Shown here: piece by piece, positions 15,655 through 24,559 of the stretch
Position numbering within the stretch: position 1 is the first letter of the stretch
Layout of the letters: each line of letters opens with the position of its first letter
NCBI GenBank assembly: GCA_023662905.1
Contig: JAMPIJ010000003.1
Coordinates: 1 to 64,000, forward strand
Direction: 5' to 3'
Source of the DNA: Fusobacterium sp.
GTDB lineage: Bacteria; Cyanobacteriota; Vampirovibrionia; Gastranaerophilales; Gastranaerophilaceae
Length of the DNA: 64,000 nucleotides
The notes under the pieces: generated by a model
Told to the model about the DNA's origin: nothing
Seen by the model: only the letters and a program-made list of their open reading frames with translations
The model's database searches: none
Translations under genes and position numbers: made by a program

Positions 15655-17277
15655 ATGGAATATGGAGGGCCTGATGATTTAAAACATATTTCTGAAAAAG
15701 TTGAGTGTTTATTTAAGAACAAGGACTATTTGTCTTTAATAAATTATTCCAAGCAAAAAGAATTTCAAGAATTATGGGAATATTTAACCGATTTCGAATT
15801 TTTATTTTCGTTGACCTGTAATAACTGTATTATCGAACTTTTGGAATGTCTTATTCGTACGGGTATCGCTTATTTTGAACTTGGTAAGTTTAAAAATTCT
15901 ATTTATTATTTTGAATTTGCTTCTGAAGTTTATAGTGTGTTCAAATATTTAATTGAATGTATAGAAAATACTGATACCACTGACGATGAAGATTTACAAA
16001 CAATCTATAAAATTCTAACTGAAAATTTTATTAATAAAAATAATATACTAGAACCTACTTTATATAAATATATAGGAAAAGTATACTTTTATCTTAAAGA
16101 TTATAATGCGGCTGTAAATACTTATGATAAGGCTTTAAAGTTGAAACTAAGTGATAATTTACTAAAAATGTCATTGCTTATGTGTAAGGCAGAAGCCTGT
16201 TATGAACTGACAAAACGTGGGATTACATTAGGTAAAATTATATTTTTCGTACTGATTACTGCTTGGGTTATATTTATTAATTGGAATTTCGTTTTTAGTT
16301 TTTATTATAATATATTTACTCTATTTCACAATGTTCTGTGGTATATTCTTGTATTATTGATAACATCAGTTTTGCCAGCGTTGGCTTATAATTTGTTTTA
16401 TTTTATGCTGCGGAAAATTAGAAAATTTTTAGTAAAATATTTGCTTGCATATTTCCCTGATGAGTTCAAAGAATGGCTTATTCATATAAGAAATAAGGTG
16501 ACTTTGAAAGATGTTGTTTCCTTTGAACCACATTGGAAGTCACCTTTTGTTTTATATCGTGAATTTATAAAATGTGTTGAAGAAATAGGCCATAAGGATT
16601 TTGATACTTTTTTTGCAATCGCACGGCTATATTATTATCTTGGAGAATATAAGAATGCAACTTTATATGTTCAACAGGCGATTGCTAAAGCGAAAGATGA
16701 AAACGGAAATACCTGTTCTATTTTTGGTGCTATTGCATATCATTATCTCGCAAGAATTGCATACAAAACGGGGAATAATTCTACAGCAATAAACTTTTAT
16801 GATAAAGTTATTGAGTTTTTGATGGATCATACAGCTGAGGATAAAGATAGTGATGTACATCCTCGCCCAGTTGCATCAGATATGGTAAAATATGTGCAGG
16901 AGAATAGAACTCTTATGGAGAATGCTCTTTTTTGTCGGACTTATTTACCTTTGATTATTACTATGATTTTGACTATTATTGTAGGATTAGCACAAATTTA
17001 TTATAGTATAGAAGCAAATCAATGGCATGCACAAACATTGTTTAATCGTTATGGTGAAAGATGTCAGCATTTAGTTTCTAACAAGCAGAAAAAAGTACAA
17101 AATGTTAGAGAGCAAGCCAAAGATGTTCCTGCTGTTTTGCAGATTAATTCAAACAAGGAAAATCTAGTGAAAACTGAAACTATTTGTCCACCGAGTATAC
17201 AACAAGAAGTTCCTCAAAAATATAAGGCTGGTGAAATTAACAAAAATTTTCAAGTGATTATAAATAACTATAATTAA
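15655..17277 (+). CDS. Membrane-anchored TPR protein
   Basis: 540 residues. TPR-like helices occur at about 60-185 (TLYKYIGKVYFYLKDYNAAV) and again at about 315-395 (FFAIARLYYYLGEYKNATLY). Between them are two hydrophobic segments at about 193-212 and 226-252. A third lies at about 430-451, followed by a Lys/Gln-rich tail. It is thus an inner-membrane protein with two helical-repeat parts. Function unknown. Codons are markedly AT-rich (many ATA, AAT, TTA) compared with flanking pepA, suggesting a different origin. It forms a unit with the 56-residue gene upstream and ends at a terminator. Confidence 0.8.
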   Translation: MEYGGPDDLKHISEKVECLFKNKDYLSLINYSKQKEFQELWEYLTDFEFLFSLTCNNCIIELLECLIRTGIAYFELGKFKNSIYYFEFASEVYSVFKYLIECIENTDTTDDEDLQTIYKILTENFINKNNILEPTLYKYIGKVYFYLKDYNAAVNTYDKALKLKLSDNLLKMSLLMCKAEACYELTKRGITLGKIIFFVLITAWVIFINWNFVFSFYYNIFTLFHNVLWYILVLLITSVLPALAYNLFYFMLRKIRKFLVKYLLAYFPDEFKEWLIHIRNKVTLKDVVSFEPHWKSPFVLYREFIKCVEEIGHKDFDTFFAIARLYYYLGEYKNATLYVQQAIAKAKDENGNTCSIFGAIAYHYLARIAYKTGNNSTAINFYDKVIEFLMDHTAEDKDSDVHPRPVASDMVKYVQENRTLMENALFCRTYLPLIITMILTIIVGLAQIYYSIEANQWHAQTLFNRYGERCQHLVSNKQKKVQNVREQAKDVPAVLQINSNKENLVKTETICPPSIQQEVPQKYKAGEINKNFQVIINNYN

Positions 17278-18040
17278 TTAACGGTAACGGAATTATATTT
17301 TTCATATATTTGTATTGAAGAATGAAAATTCCGTTATCGTTTTTTATTTGTGCATTTGAAACTTTTAACGGATAAACCATCGGCGCGGTTACGTTTGGCG
17401 GGATTTTTAACTCGTTGACTGCGCCGAATTGTTCGTGAAGCCGCCAGAAGTTTTCTGTACGCTCACCCTTTTCTTTTTCAAGGTCGATTTGTGAAAGTTT
17501 CAACCGCGACTTATCGGAAATCAATTTTATTTCATCAGAATTGTTGAATTTCAGTTCGTTTCTAAGAAAGTTTTCGTAATCAAAATCCAGCGGATCGGTT
17601 GAAAAATCTTCCTCATCGTATTCTTTGGGAAATTCTTGCGGAACCTTTAAATCAGTAACGAGTATGCCGCCATCTGCTACATGAAAGAATTTTCTTGCCG
17701 AATAAATTGTTGCAATTCCGAGCGGTTCTGCGAAAAAACTCTGCGTCGCGTCGTAGATTAAATTTGGGTATTTCTGCGCCAACTCCTGTGCGTTTTCGTC
17801 GCAGATTCCAAAATAATTCGGGTAAAGTATGAACGTGTTCTGTGGAAATTCTGTCACCGGCATGAAATTTTCGTCGATATGGTAGAATTTCAGCCTTACG
17901 TTTTCGGCTCGTGCGGCTTTGAAAACGACCGAACAAAGTTCAAAGGGAACGAACATTTCATGCACTCCGGCGGAGCGAAGAAATATTCTAAGACAGTTGC
18001 GCGCGTTGTTGAAAAAGAATTTATTATTTTGGTTGTACAT
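17258..18040 (-). CDS. Short DegT/DnrJ/EryC1-like PLP aminotransferase homologue
   Basis: 260 residues against about 370 in typical members. Seen: FVPFELCSVVFKAA, an ILYPNYFG segment, YDATQSFFAEP with the Asp/Gln that contact PLP, and SARKFFHVADGG with the Lys that would form the Schiff base. These place it in the sugar aminotransferase fold family. The C-terminal small domain is much shortened, and its final residues are encoded by the terminator hairpin of the convergent gene (20-base overlap of stop regions). It may still be active in nucleotide-sugar or cofactor chemistry, or be a structural relic; no sugar-pathway genes adjoin it. Confidence 0.7.
   Translation of the reverse strand: MYNQNNKFFFNNARNCLRIFLRSAGVHEMFVPFELCSVVFKAARAENVRLKFYHIDENFMPVTEFPQNTFILYPNYFGICDENAQELAQKYPNLIYDATQSFFAEPLGIATIYSARKFFHVADGGILVTDLKVPQEFPKEYDEEDFSTDPLDFDYENFLRNELKFNNSDEIKLISDKSRLKLSQIDLEKEKGERTENFWRLHEQFGAVNELKIPPNVTAPMVYPLKVSNAQIKNDNGIFILQYKYMKNIIPLPLINYSYL
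17282..17355 (+). terminator. Long-loop hairpin terminator, lying inside the end of the convergent gene
   Basis: CGGTAACGGAATT (17282-17294) pairs with AATTCCGTTATCG (17337-17349), with further TTCAT/ATGAA pairing in the loop, and is followed by T6 (17350-17355). It serves the membrane TPR gene. The same bases encode the last roughly 25 residues of the convergent DegT-like protein. Confidence 0.65.
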
Positions 18041-18074
18041 ATTTATATTTTATAATAAAATAAAAATTGTTAAT

Positions 18075-18147
18075 GCCGTTGTGGCTCAGGTGGTAGAGCA
18101 GCTGATTCGTAATCAGCAGGTCACGGGTTCGAGTCCCGTCAACGGCT
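18075..18147 (+). tRNA. tRNA-Thr (anticodon CGU)
   Basis: Cloverleaf: acceptor GCCGTTG pairs with CAACGGC, D-arm GCTCAGGTGGTAGAGC, anticodon arm CTGAT-TCGTA-ATCAG giving CGU at the anticodon, T-arm CGGGTTCGAGTCCCG. No CCA is encoded. Reads ACG codons. Confidence 0.95.
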
Positions 18148-18159
18148 GTTAAATAAAAT

Positions 18160-18837
18160 ATGGAAGATTTTAAAATTACATCTATAAATGCGGTTAATAT
18201 TCAGAAGATTCTTTCATCTTCAAAACTTACTGATGCGCAGAAAGCTCAATTTATTCATAACAATGCGGTTGAAATTAAGCAGGTTATGAAAACAAAAATT
18301 TCGAAAGAAGAATTTGCGTATATTATGAAAAACAGGCCGCTGATTCGTTTTCGGCCGCTCAAAAATTCCTTTACCAAAAAGGGCGACAAAATTTTACTCG
18401 CTAAGGCGCTTGGTATTAATGAATCAGATGTTGATGATTATATTCAGAATATGAGTTTTGACGATGCGCCGGCGGATTCTATTGATAAGGTGAAGACTTA
18501 TGTCTATCGTCACGGTAAAAAGGATGATGTTGTTAGATTTTTAGATTATGAATTGTCGAATGTGAAAACAACGCTGGCAAAACTATACAAAACTCTTGAA
18601 GTTGATTCTGGCGGGCTTGCGGATTATTTTTCAAGACCTATTCACAGGATGGATAATAAGACGCTCGGCAAGCTTTATAATGTGATTGATAAACGACTTC
18701 GTTTGTGTTGTGAGGCCGGTGAAATGCCGCGTGAGAAATGTACTTCTACATCGGAGTGGGCATTAGTGAAAATTTATCAAATTCAAAATAATTCTAAACT
18801 AATACGTGCTTATAATCTTTATAAAGATTTGGTTTAG
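18160..18837 (+). CDS. Hypothetical protein (225 aa)
   Basis: Starts 12 bases after tRNA-Thr with no good ribosome site (AAATAAAAT before the ATG). The protein is soluble, mixed charge and mostly helical, with a central ALGINESDVDDYIQNM segment and a C-terminal pair of cysteines (RLCCEAG..REKC). No signal peptide or membrane segment. I recognise no family. Its own codon pattern is normal for the window, and the reading frame is long and uninterrupted, so it is likely real. Confidence 0.65.
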   Translation: MEDFKITSINAVNIQKILSSSKLTDAQKAQFIHNNAVEIKQVMKTKISKEEFAYIMKNRPLIRFRPLKNSFTKKGDKILLAKALGINESDVDDYIQNMSFDDAPADSIDKVKTYVYRHGKKDDVVRFLDYELSNVKTTLAKLYKTLEVDSGGLADYFSRPIHRMDNKTLGKLYNVIDKRLRLCCEAGEMPREKCTSTSEWALVKIYQIQNNSKLIRAYNLYKDLV

Positions 18838-18904
18838 CAATGTTTCTTAATATAAAAGCAATTTTGTATTTTTAGTGTCTTTTATGCAATCGAATGGTGA
18901 AAAT

Positions 18905-19693
18905 ATGCGTGTAGAAAATATACAATTTAATAATATCCCGCAGATGAAAGCATTGCCGCAGGCCGGTGCGAGTCAACTCGAAACACGTTCTGTGGAAACT
19001 TCTATTTATGGCAAAAAAGGGCTTGCGTTGCCATTCGGTTGTTGGGCAAAAGGTGCTAATGCGGCAGAAGATGCGTGTATTGTCGCGTTTCGTAAAGTTC
19101 GCACAGGCCGTTGCCGCAAGTTTACCGAGCCGGAAATCGTCGGGTTTATGAACGAATTGCGCGCAAATCCACGTGAAAAGAATATGAAAGCTGTTGTGGA
19201 TGAACTTTTTATGACTCATAAGATTTGTTATGAGGAGTTTGGTGCGCCATTAGAAAGTCCTACACCGGACGCTCATCTTATTCGTAATTACTTAAAAGTT
19301 GCAAAAAATTGTGATGAATATGAGCGTTTGGGCCTTATCGGTTTTACCCAGCACGAATTGTGTTTTGGCGCGACAAAACCTCTTGAAGCACTGGCGAATT
19401 CTACACCTGAACAACAGGTGCGGTTTATAAAGATTATGAATGATATTCCTATTGATATAGATGGCACAGAAAAAGCTGAGTGGTTGTACGAAGATTTACG
19501 CCACGTGATTTATGCGACAGAAGATTTACCAAAATTGAATGAACGTGGAAAACTTCAATATCTTACAGATGTTTACTCTGATTATAAAAGATTAAAAGCC
19601 GATGAGTCTTATGAAAATGAATCCGTAAAAGAGAGTGTTGTTAGAATTTCAAGAGATATCGTTGACACAATGATGGATGTGCTGAAAATCTGA
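18905..19693 (+). CDS. Hypothetical protein (262 aa)
   Basis: I place the start at MRVENIQFNN (18905); an in-frame ATG at 18875 is possible, and neither has a strong ribosome site. The first 15 residues (VENIQFNNIPQ) have the short polar style of other lineage-type unknown proteins in the window. The body is helical, with LPFGCWAKGANAAEDACIV and a charged C-terminal helix. No catalytic motif or domain recognised. The stop is 20 bases before the phosphatase start, so the two are probably co-transcribed. Confidence 0.65.
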   Translation: MRVENIQFNNIPQMKALPQAGASQLETRSVETSIYGKKGLALPFGCWAKGANAAEDACIVAFRKVRTGRCRKFTEPEIVGFMNELRANPREKNMKAVVDELFMTHKICYEEFGAPLESPTPDAHLIRNYLKVAKNCDEYERLGLIGFTQHELCFGATKPLEALANSTPEQQVRFIKIMNDIPIDIDGTEKAEWLYEDLRHVIYATEDLPKLNERGKLQYLTDVYSDYKRLKADESYENESVKESVVRISRDIVDTMMDVLKI

Positions 19694-19713
19694 TTTTGGG
19701 TTATAATTTTATT

Positions 19714-20343
19714 ATGACACAGGGAAGAATTATAGCAGTAACAGATATTCACGGCGAATTGGGAAAGTTAAATTCGCTTATTGATAAACTCGACGTAAAA
19801 CACGATGATACTATTGTTTTTATGGGCGATTATATTGACCGCGGGCCAGATTCAAAGGGCGTGATTGATAAAGTTATTGCGATGAGTGATGTTTGTAAAT
19901 GCGTTTATCTCAGAGGTTCGCACGAATACGCCTATATGAAAGCGCGTGAGGGGGAAAGATATTACACACATCTTTTCTGGACTTATGGCGGCGTTCAGAC
20001 GGCTGAAAGCTACGGGAATTTTGAGGAGATTTATAAAGTTCACGGTGAATTTTTGGATAATCTGAAACCATATTATATGACGGACGATTACCTTTTTGTC
20101 CACGCCGGAATTAGGCCAGATGTTCCGTTTGAGGCGCAGGATGAACGTGATTTCTATTATATTCGCGGAGAATTTATCTATAAAAAACACAATCTGCCGC
20201 AAAAAATAATTTTTGGACACACAGATTTTAAAGAACCTCAGGTTCAACCGGACAAAATTTGTATAGATACAGGCTGCGGCAAATATCCGAACGCTGTGTT
20301 GACAGCGGTTATTTTACCGGATGAACAGTTTGTTCATTCGTAA
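19714..20343 (+). CDS. PPP-family metallophosphatase with variant GSHE motif
   Basis: 209 residues from the ATG at 19714. Dimetal phosphoesterase of the bacterial/lambda-type PPP group. Motifs in order: TDIHGELG (DxHG), GDYIDRGPDSKG (GDxxDRG), LRGSHE, VHAG and FGHT. The third motif is GNHE in almost all members; here the metal-bridging Asn is Ser (codon TCG at 19918-19920). The remaining ligands are present. It may act on phosphoproteins or on a nucleotide. It ends 5 bases before the convergent gene at 20349. Confidence 0.88.
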   Translation: MTQGRIIAVTDIHGELGKLNSLIDKLDVKHDDTIVFMGDYIDRGPDSKGVIDKVIAMSDVCKCVYLRGSHEYAYMKAREGERYYTHLFWTYGGVQTAESYGNFEEIYKVHGEFLDNLKPYYMTDDYLFVHAGIRPDVPFEAQDERDFYYIRGEFIYKKHNLPQKIIFGHTDFKEPQVQPDKICIDTGCGKYPNAVLTAVILPDEQFVHS

Positions 20344-20348
20344 AAGTA

Positions 20349-21353
20349 TTAACGCAGGATTTTTTTGATTCCGTCAATGTTTCTGTCTGCAATATATTGT
20401 TTCAGTTTCAGAATTTGTTTTTCAATGCCCGAAAGCTGACAGGTTTCTTCAAATTCGGCTTCTTCGCGGAATGAAGAGGCGAGTGGAAGATCATTTTTTA
20501 CTGAGGCAATTGAACTCTTTTTGAAAATTTTTCTGCGAAGTGGAACCAGTTCTTCTGAAAATACAGCCTTTTCGTCCGTAGAAGTGTTGTTAATAAGCGG
20601 ACGTAACATTGTTGTTAAGGTGTTTGGTTCGTCTAATTTAATAGGATCCATATCATCTACAATTCGGATTTGGTCGTTAAAAATTAGGAAATTGTTCGGA
20701 TTAAGCGTGTCAGGTTCATAGTGGAAGTCACCTGATGTTATGCCGTTTAAGGTTTTGAGGTTCTTAGCCAGTCTGTCGAAAGTATCTTGCGGAAGTTCAG
20801 CGCAGGTCGGAAGATAGGTTTGTGAATAGTATTCAAACCCGCCATCGTCAAGTGCCATTTCAAACGGTCTGCCAACTCTCACGTAGTTCCCTGGAGCGGT
20901 CGCATTTTTCATAATCGCGATATCGCCAAATGTCATAACGTGGTGGCCGTAATAGTCTTGAATTGCTTCAAATTTGTTTTTGTGAACTTTTCCTTGTGCG
21001 CAGTGGCGTTGAATGCCTTCAGGTGTTGCCTTTTTGAACCAGTGAGGCGCCTTGAGTACAAATTGGTCATCCAGTCTTGATACAAAACCTCTCATGCCGC
21101 TTTCGTTATTGTGCAGGCCGGCATTGATTCTAGGCATAATTTGCGCGAGAGTGTCGCCTATGATTTGTCTATGGCGTTCTATAAATGTCGGGTCATCAAG
21201 ACAGCATTTTACCAGTTCTGTGAAAAAATTGATTCTTTTCTGTTGCGTTATTTCTTGTAAATGTCCTGAAAATGGTATTGACTTGTTATTTGTTTTATTT
21301 TGCGGTGTGCTAAATGCTCTATTTTCAATACGTGGTGAAATCGCTGTAATCAT
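20349..21353 (-). CDS. Hypothetical protein with kinase-like fold motifs and N-terminal FSG motif
   Basis: 334 residues. The N-terminus is N/Q-rich with NKTNNKSIPFSGHL, the F-x-G pattern also seen in three other unknown proteins here. The centre has RLDDQFVLKAPHW (possible ATP-binding Lys) and, near residue 225, LNPNNFLIFNDQIRIVDDMDP. This last resembles the catalytic loop plus metal-binding Asp of aminoglycoside-phosphotransferase or atypical kinase folds. A similar arrangement occurs at 25210-26064. ATG with AGGGGAG 9 bases upstream and a strong promoter (21387-21415). Kinase activity is only inferred. Confidence 0.7.
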   Translation of the reverse strand: MITAISPRIENRAFSTPQNKTNNKSIPFSGHLQEITQQKRINFFTELVKCCLDDPTFIERHRQIIGDTLAQIMPRINAGLHNNESGMRGFVSRLDDQFVLKAPHWFKKATPEGIQRHCAQGKVHKNKFEAIQDYYGHHVMTFGDIAIMKNATAPGNYVRVGRPFEMALDDGGFEYYSQTYLPTCAELPQDTFDRLAKNLKTLNGITSGDFHYEPDTLNPNNFLIFNDQIRIVDDMDPIKLDEPNTLTTMLRPLINNTSTDEKAVFSEELVPLRRKIFKKSSIASVKNDLPLASSFREEAEFEETCQLSGIEKQILKLKQYIADRNIDGIKKILR

Positions 21354-21386
21354 AGTATATTCTCCCCTAATCGGTTAAGTGCTACA

Positions 21387-21415
21387 AATATAACACTGTG
21401 GGGAAATGTTGTCAA
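21387..21415 (-). promoter_or_regulatory. Strong promoter of gene 20349-21353
   Basis: On the minus strand TTGACA (21410-21415), 17-base spacer, TATATT (21387-21392), about 30 bases before the start codon. Confidence 0.75.
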
Positions 21416-21443
21416 TAATACACTAATTTTTTGTTACAAAAAA

Positions 21444-21525
21444 TGTCCGGGAAGGGGTTTGAACCCTCAAGGATCTCTCCACACGAACCTGAATCGTGCG
21501 CGTCTACCAATTCCGCCACCCAGAC
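21444..21525 (-). tRNA. tRNA-Leu (anticodon CAG)
   Basis: Minus strand: acceptor GTCTGGG with CCCGGAC, D-arm GGCGGAATTGGTAGACGC, anticodon arm CACGA-TTCAGGT-TCGTG giving CAG, a short variable arm and T-arm GGGTTCAAACCC. Discriminator A, no encoded CCA. Reads CUG codons. Confidence 0.95.
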
Positions 21526-21556
21526 ATGCCTTTATTCTATAACGCTGAAAACTATT

Positions 21557-24500
21557 TTACAATACCAGTTTGCACAGCTGGCGGAATTCACAGGTCGCAC
21601 AGGTTTTGTCGTCCTGCTCTGATGGCTCGAAGTTCAGCGCGTGAATATTCTTGTATGTGTCGAGGATTTTTTCTTTTATTACGCGGTTGTCCTCGTACGT
21701 AAGCGTTGTGTAGAAGTTCTCTGACGGTTCTTCGACAAAAATCAGTCCGACTTGCGTAACTTTTGCGCCCTCATTTTGCGTTTCAAACGCAAATTTGTAA
21801 AAACGAAGCTGGTTCAGATAGTTTTCATAGTCGCCGCCGTCAACGATTTGCGTTTTGCGTTTTGCCGAACCCGTTTTGTAATCGTAGAGCGCGAAAGTTC
21901 CATCCGTGTTCTTTTCTATCCTGTCGATGAAGCCTTTAATGAAATAATCTTCCACAGGAACGTATTTCAAATAGTGTTCGGTCGCGACAACTCTTTCGGC
22001 CGGAACAGCCGCAAAATGCGGGTAGAATTCGGTGAGTTTTTTCATACCACGTTCTTCAAACTGTCGGCGTGTGTCGGCGTTGGAGAATTTTTGCATTGAA
22101 AGGTTTTTCAAGAAAATTTCGCAAAATTCTTCTTTTGTAGGATAGGCATTTTTTATCGCGATTTCGAGTGTTTTGTGAACCGCGCTTCCGTAGTTCGCAC
22201 TGTCCCATTCTTCGCTGTACACCGGAATTTGCAGGATATATGTGTATAAGAAATTGCGCGGGCAAGCCTGATAGCAATTTAGCGCGCTCGGGCTTAGGAT
22301 GAAATCTTTTATACGGGCTTCGAGTTCGTCTTTGAATGCCGTTTTGTAGTCAAAGCCTGTAAGTGTAAGGCTTTTGGCAATTTCAAATGTATAGTCATCG
22401 CGTGAGAGTTCGTGGGTGAACTCCTCTACAATTGGTGCGTTTTGGATTACTCGCGAAAGATATGTCGTGAATTCTTGCGGTTTGCCCTCGATTGTGTTTG
22501 AAAACGAAAGCGTAAGGGTGTGTTTTGCGCGTGTGATACCGACAAAAAGCAGGCGGAGTTGTTCGGATTTGCGTCGTGCGTTCTCGTCGATTTCTTCTTT
22601 TGCAATCGGAAGTGAAATCGAGTTGGAAATTCTTTTACCCTCCCATTTTTTTGCGATTAAGTTTGGCATAAAGACGTATTCAAACTCGCGGCCTTTTGCC
22701 CCGTGAAGCGTTACAAGCTGAACCGCGTTTTGCGTGTATTCGTCGCGGTCAATGTTAATCGGGATTCCGCTGTCGAACGCCATATCAAGATGCGCGATAA
22801 AATCCGCAAGCGAGGCGTCTTCGTGAAGTTTCATAAACGCTTCTGCCTCATCAACTATGCGTTTTATTGCGAAAATGTTTTCAATCCTGTTCGTTTCTGT
22901 TTGGACAAAATACTGCAAAATACCTGTCTGATTAATTATCCCAACAATTAGATTTTTCAAGGATTCTGTTGCCTTGAGGTCTTTTAAATTTTCAAAAACA
23001 GCAAGGAAATTTTTAACCTTATCTTTGTCAGCCCATTCGTGATCAATATTTGTACGCAGGTTTGCGATAAAATCCTTGTGGTTCAGACGGTTTTGTGACA
23101 GTAGAAAATTGTAGTCCGCAAGTTCAAAGTCAAACGGTTTTGATACCAGAAGCCCGAAGAGTTTATCGGCGTAAAGTTCGTGATTCTCTAACGTTTTCAG
23201 GTAGAAATAAATCAAAATCGATGGTTTTAGCGCGAAAATACTCTTGCTGGATTTGATTTGGAATTGAATGTTTTTGGCACTCAGAAGTTCTACAAAATTC
23301 ATAAGTTCGCTGTTTTCGCGTGTAAGAATTGCTATTTGCGATAAGTCGTCCGGCATGGTTTTTGCTAACTTTTCGATTTCTTCGACAATAAAATTGTTTT
23401 CCTGTTTGATGTCCGCAAAGCTGTGGAGTTGAATTTTATTGTTTTGAAGCGATGTGTTTTTAGCGATAAGTTTTTTGTTTATTCGACCAGCAAATTGCGG
23501 GTTGAATTCAAGACGGGTTTCGTCCTGCGCTATTATGTTGTAGCTTAAATCAAGAATATTTTGGCAAGAACGGTTGTTTTCTGTAAGACAAATGATTTTC
23601 GTGGCAGGATAAAGGGTAAGAAATTTCGCGAGGGTATCAGTTTTTGCACCCTGAAACTCGTAGATTATCTGGTCGTCGTCGCCGACTACAAAAATATTTT
23701 GCGTGCCTGCGCCCTCTGCAAGTTTGAAAACAATTTTGTTTTGCGCATAGTTTGTGTCCTGATACTCATCGACAAGAAAATATTTGAATTTTGCACTCAC
23801 ACGTTTTAGAAACTCCTCGTTTGTGTCGAAGTTTTCCAGAACCATATTAATCATATCGTTGAAGTCGATGAAATTCTTTTGTTTTAGTTTTGTGTCGTAT
23901 TTTTCAAAAATGGCCCACGCTTCTACTGCTTTGCCGATTTTCTTCTTGTGCGCATCAAGTGAGGCAAGGAATGTTTTTACAAGTTTGCCTTTGGCTTCGC
24001 GCTCTTTGTACTCTTCTTCGAGTTCTTTTGTCTTGCCGCCCCACTGTGGTGAGTTTTCCAGCGTGTTGAAATAATCTTCTTTTGTAACCTGATTTTTCTT
24101 TATTTCGTCGACAACGCTCAGAAGTTCAGGTATAAAATATTTGCTGTCGCCCCATTTTGTTTTGTAGTGTTGCGGCTTAATTTCGTCGATTGTCTCGGCC
24201 ATAAGTGTGCGTTTTGTAATATCATCAACAAGCCCGACTCCGTCAAGAAGTTCAAATTCCATAGGGTTCTGACGGATGATTTCGTTGCAGAATGCATGAT
24301 ATGTATGAATTGTGACCGAGGAAGCGATTGTTCCGATTTCTTTTACAAGCCGTGCTTTCATCTCGTTTGCCGCTGCTTCGGAGTATGTAAGGCAAAGGAT
24401 TGAATCCGGCATGATACCGGTTTCAAGCATATATTTAATACGTTGGATTATGGTAAAAGTTTTGCCGGTTCCGGGGCCTGCCAGAACCATAACAGGCCCG

Positions 24501-24559
24501 TCTAAAGTTTTTATGCATTCCATTTGCCCCGCGTTCGGGCATATTTTATTTTCTGCCAT
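21557..24559 (-). CDS. UvrD/Rep-like helicase fused to a PD-(D/E)XK nuclease with Fe-S cysteines
   Basis: 1000 residues from the ATG at 24559, which has AAGGAG 6 bases upstream. Superfamily 1A helicase: Walker A AGPGTGKTFTI (residues about 27-37), motif II VDEYQDTN, VVGDDDQIIYEFQGA (motif III), VTLHGAKGREFEYV and LLFVGITRAKHTL. The C-terminal about 260 residues carry a nuclease: LSPSALNCYQACPRNF, ALYDYKTGSAK (catalytic Asp-x-Lys) and CATCEFRQLC. The cysteine spacing (one early, three at the end) matches AddB/Cas4-like iron-sulfur nucleases. Such proteins process double-strand breaks. Start overlaps the end of the upstream GDSL gene by 14 bases, suggesting coupled translation. Confidence 0.93.
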   Translation of the reverse strand: MAENKICPNAGQMECIKTLDGPVMVLAGPGTGKTFTIIQRIKYMLETGIMPDSILCLTYSEAAANEMKARLVKEIGTIASSVTIHTYHAFCNEIIRQNPMEFELLDGVGLVDDITKRTLMAETIDEIKPQHYKTKWGDSKYFIPELLSVVDEIKKNQVTKEDYFNTLENSPQWGGKTKELEEEYKEREAKGKLVKTFLASLDAHKKKIGKAVEAWAIFEKYDTKLKQKNFIDFNDMINMVLENFDTNEEFLKRVSAKFKYFLVDEYQDTNYAQNKIVFKLAEGAGTQNIFVVGDDDQIIYEFQGAKTDTLAKFLTLYPATKIICLTENNRSCQNILDLSYNIIAQDETRLEFNPQFAGRINKKLIAKNTSLQNNKIQLHSFADIKQENNFIVEEIEKLAKTMPDDLSQIAILTRENSELMNFVELLSAKNIQFQIKSSKSIFALKPSILIYFYLKTLENHELYADKLFGLLVSKPFDFELADYNFLLSQNRLNHKDFIANLRTNIDHEWADKDKVKNFLAVFENLKDLKATESLKNLIVGIINQTGILQYFVQTETNRIENIFAIKRIVDEAEAFMKLHEDASLADFIAHLDMAFDSGIPINIDRDEYTQNAVQLVTLHGAKGREFEYVFMPNLIAKKWEGKRISNSISLPIAKEEIDENARRKSEQLRLLFVGITRAKHTLTLSFSNTIEGKPQEFTTYLSRVIQNAPIVEEFTHELSRDDYTFEIAKSLTLTGFDYKTAFKDELEARIKDFILSPSALNCYQACPRNFLYTYILQIPVYSEEWDSANYGSAVHKTLEIAIKNAYPTKEEFCEIFLKNLSMQKFSNADTRRQFEERGMKKLTEFYPHFAAVPAERVVATEHYLKYVPVEDYFIKGFIDRIEKNTDGTFALYDYKTGSAKRKTQIVDGGDYENYLNQLRFYKFAFETQNEGAKVTQVGLIFVEEPSENFYTTLTYEDNRVIKEKILDTYKNIHALNFEPSEQDDKTCATCEFRQLCKLVL

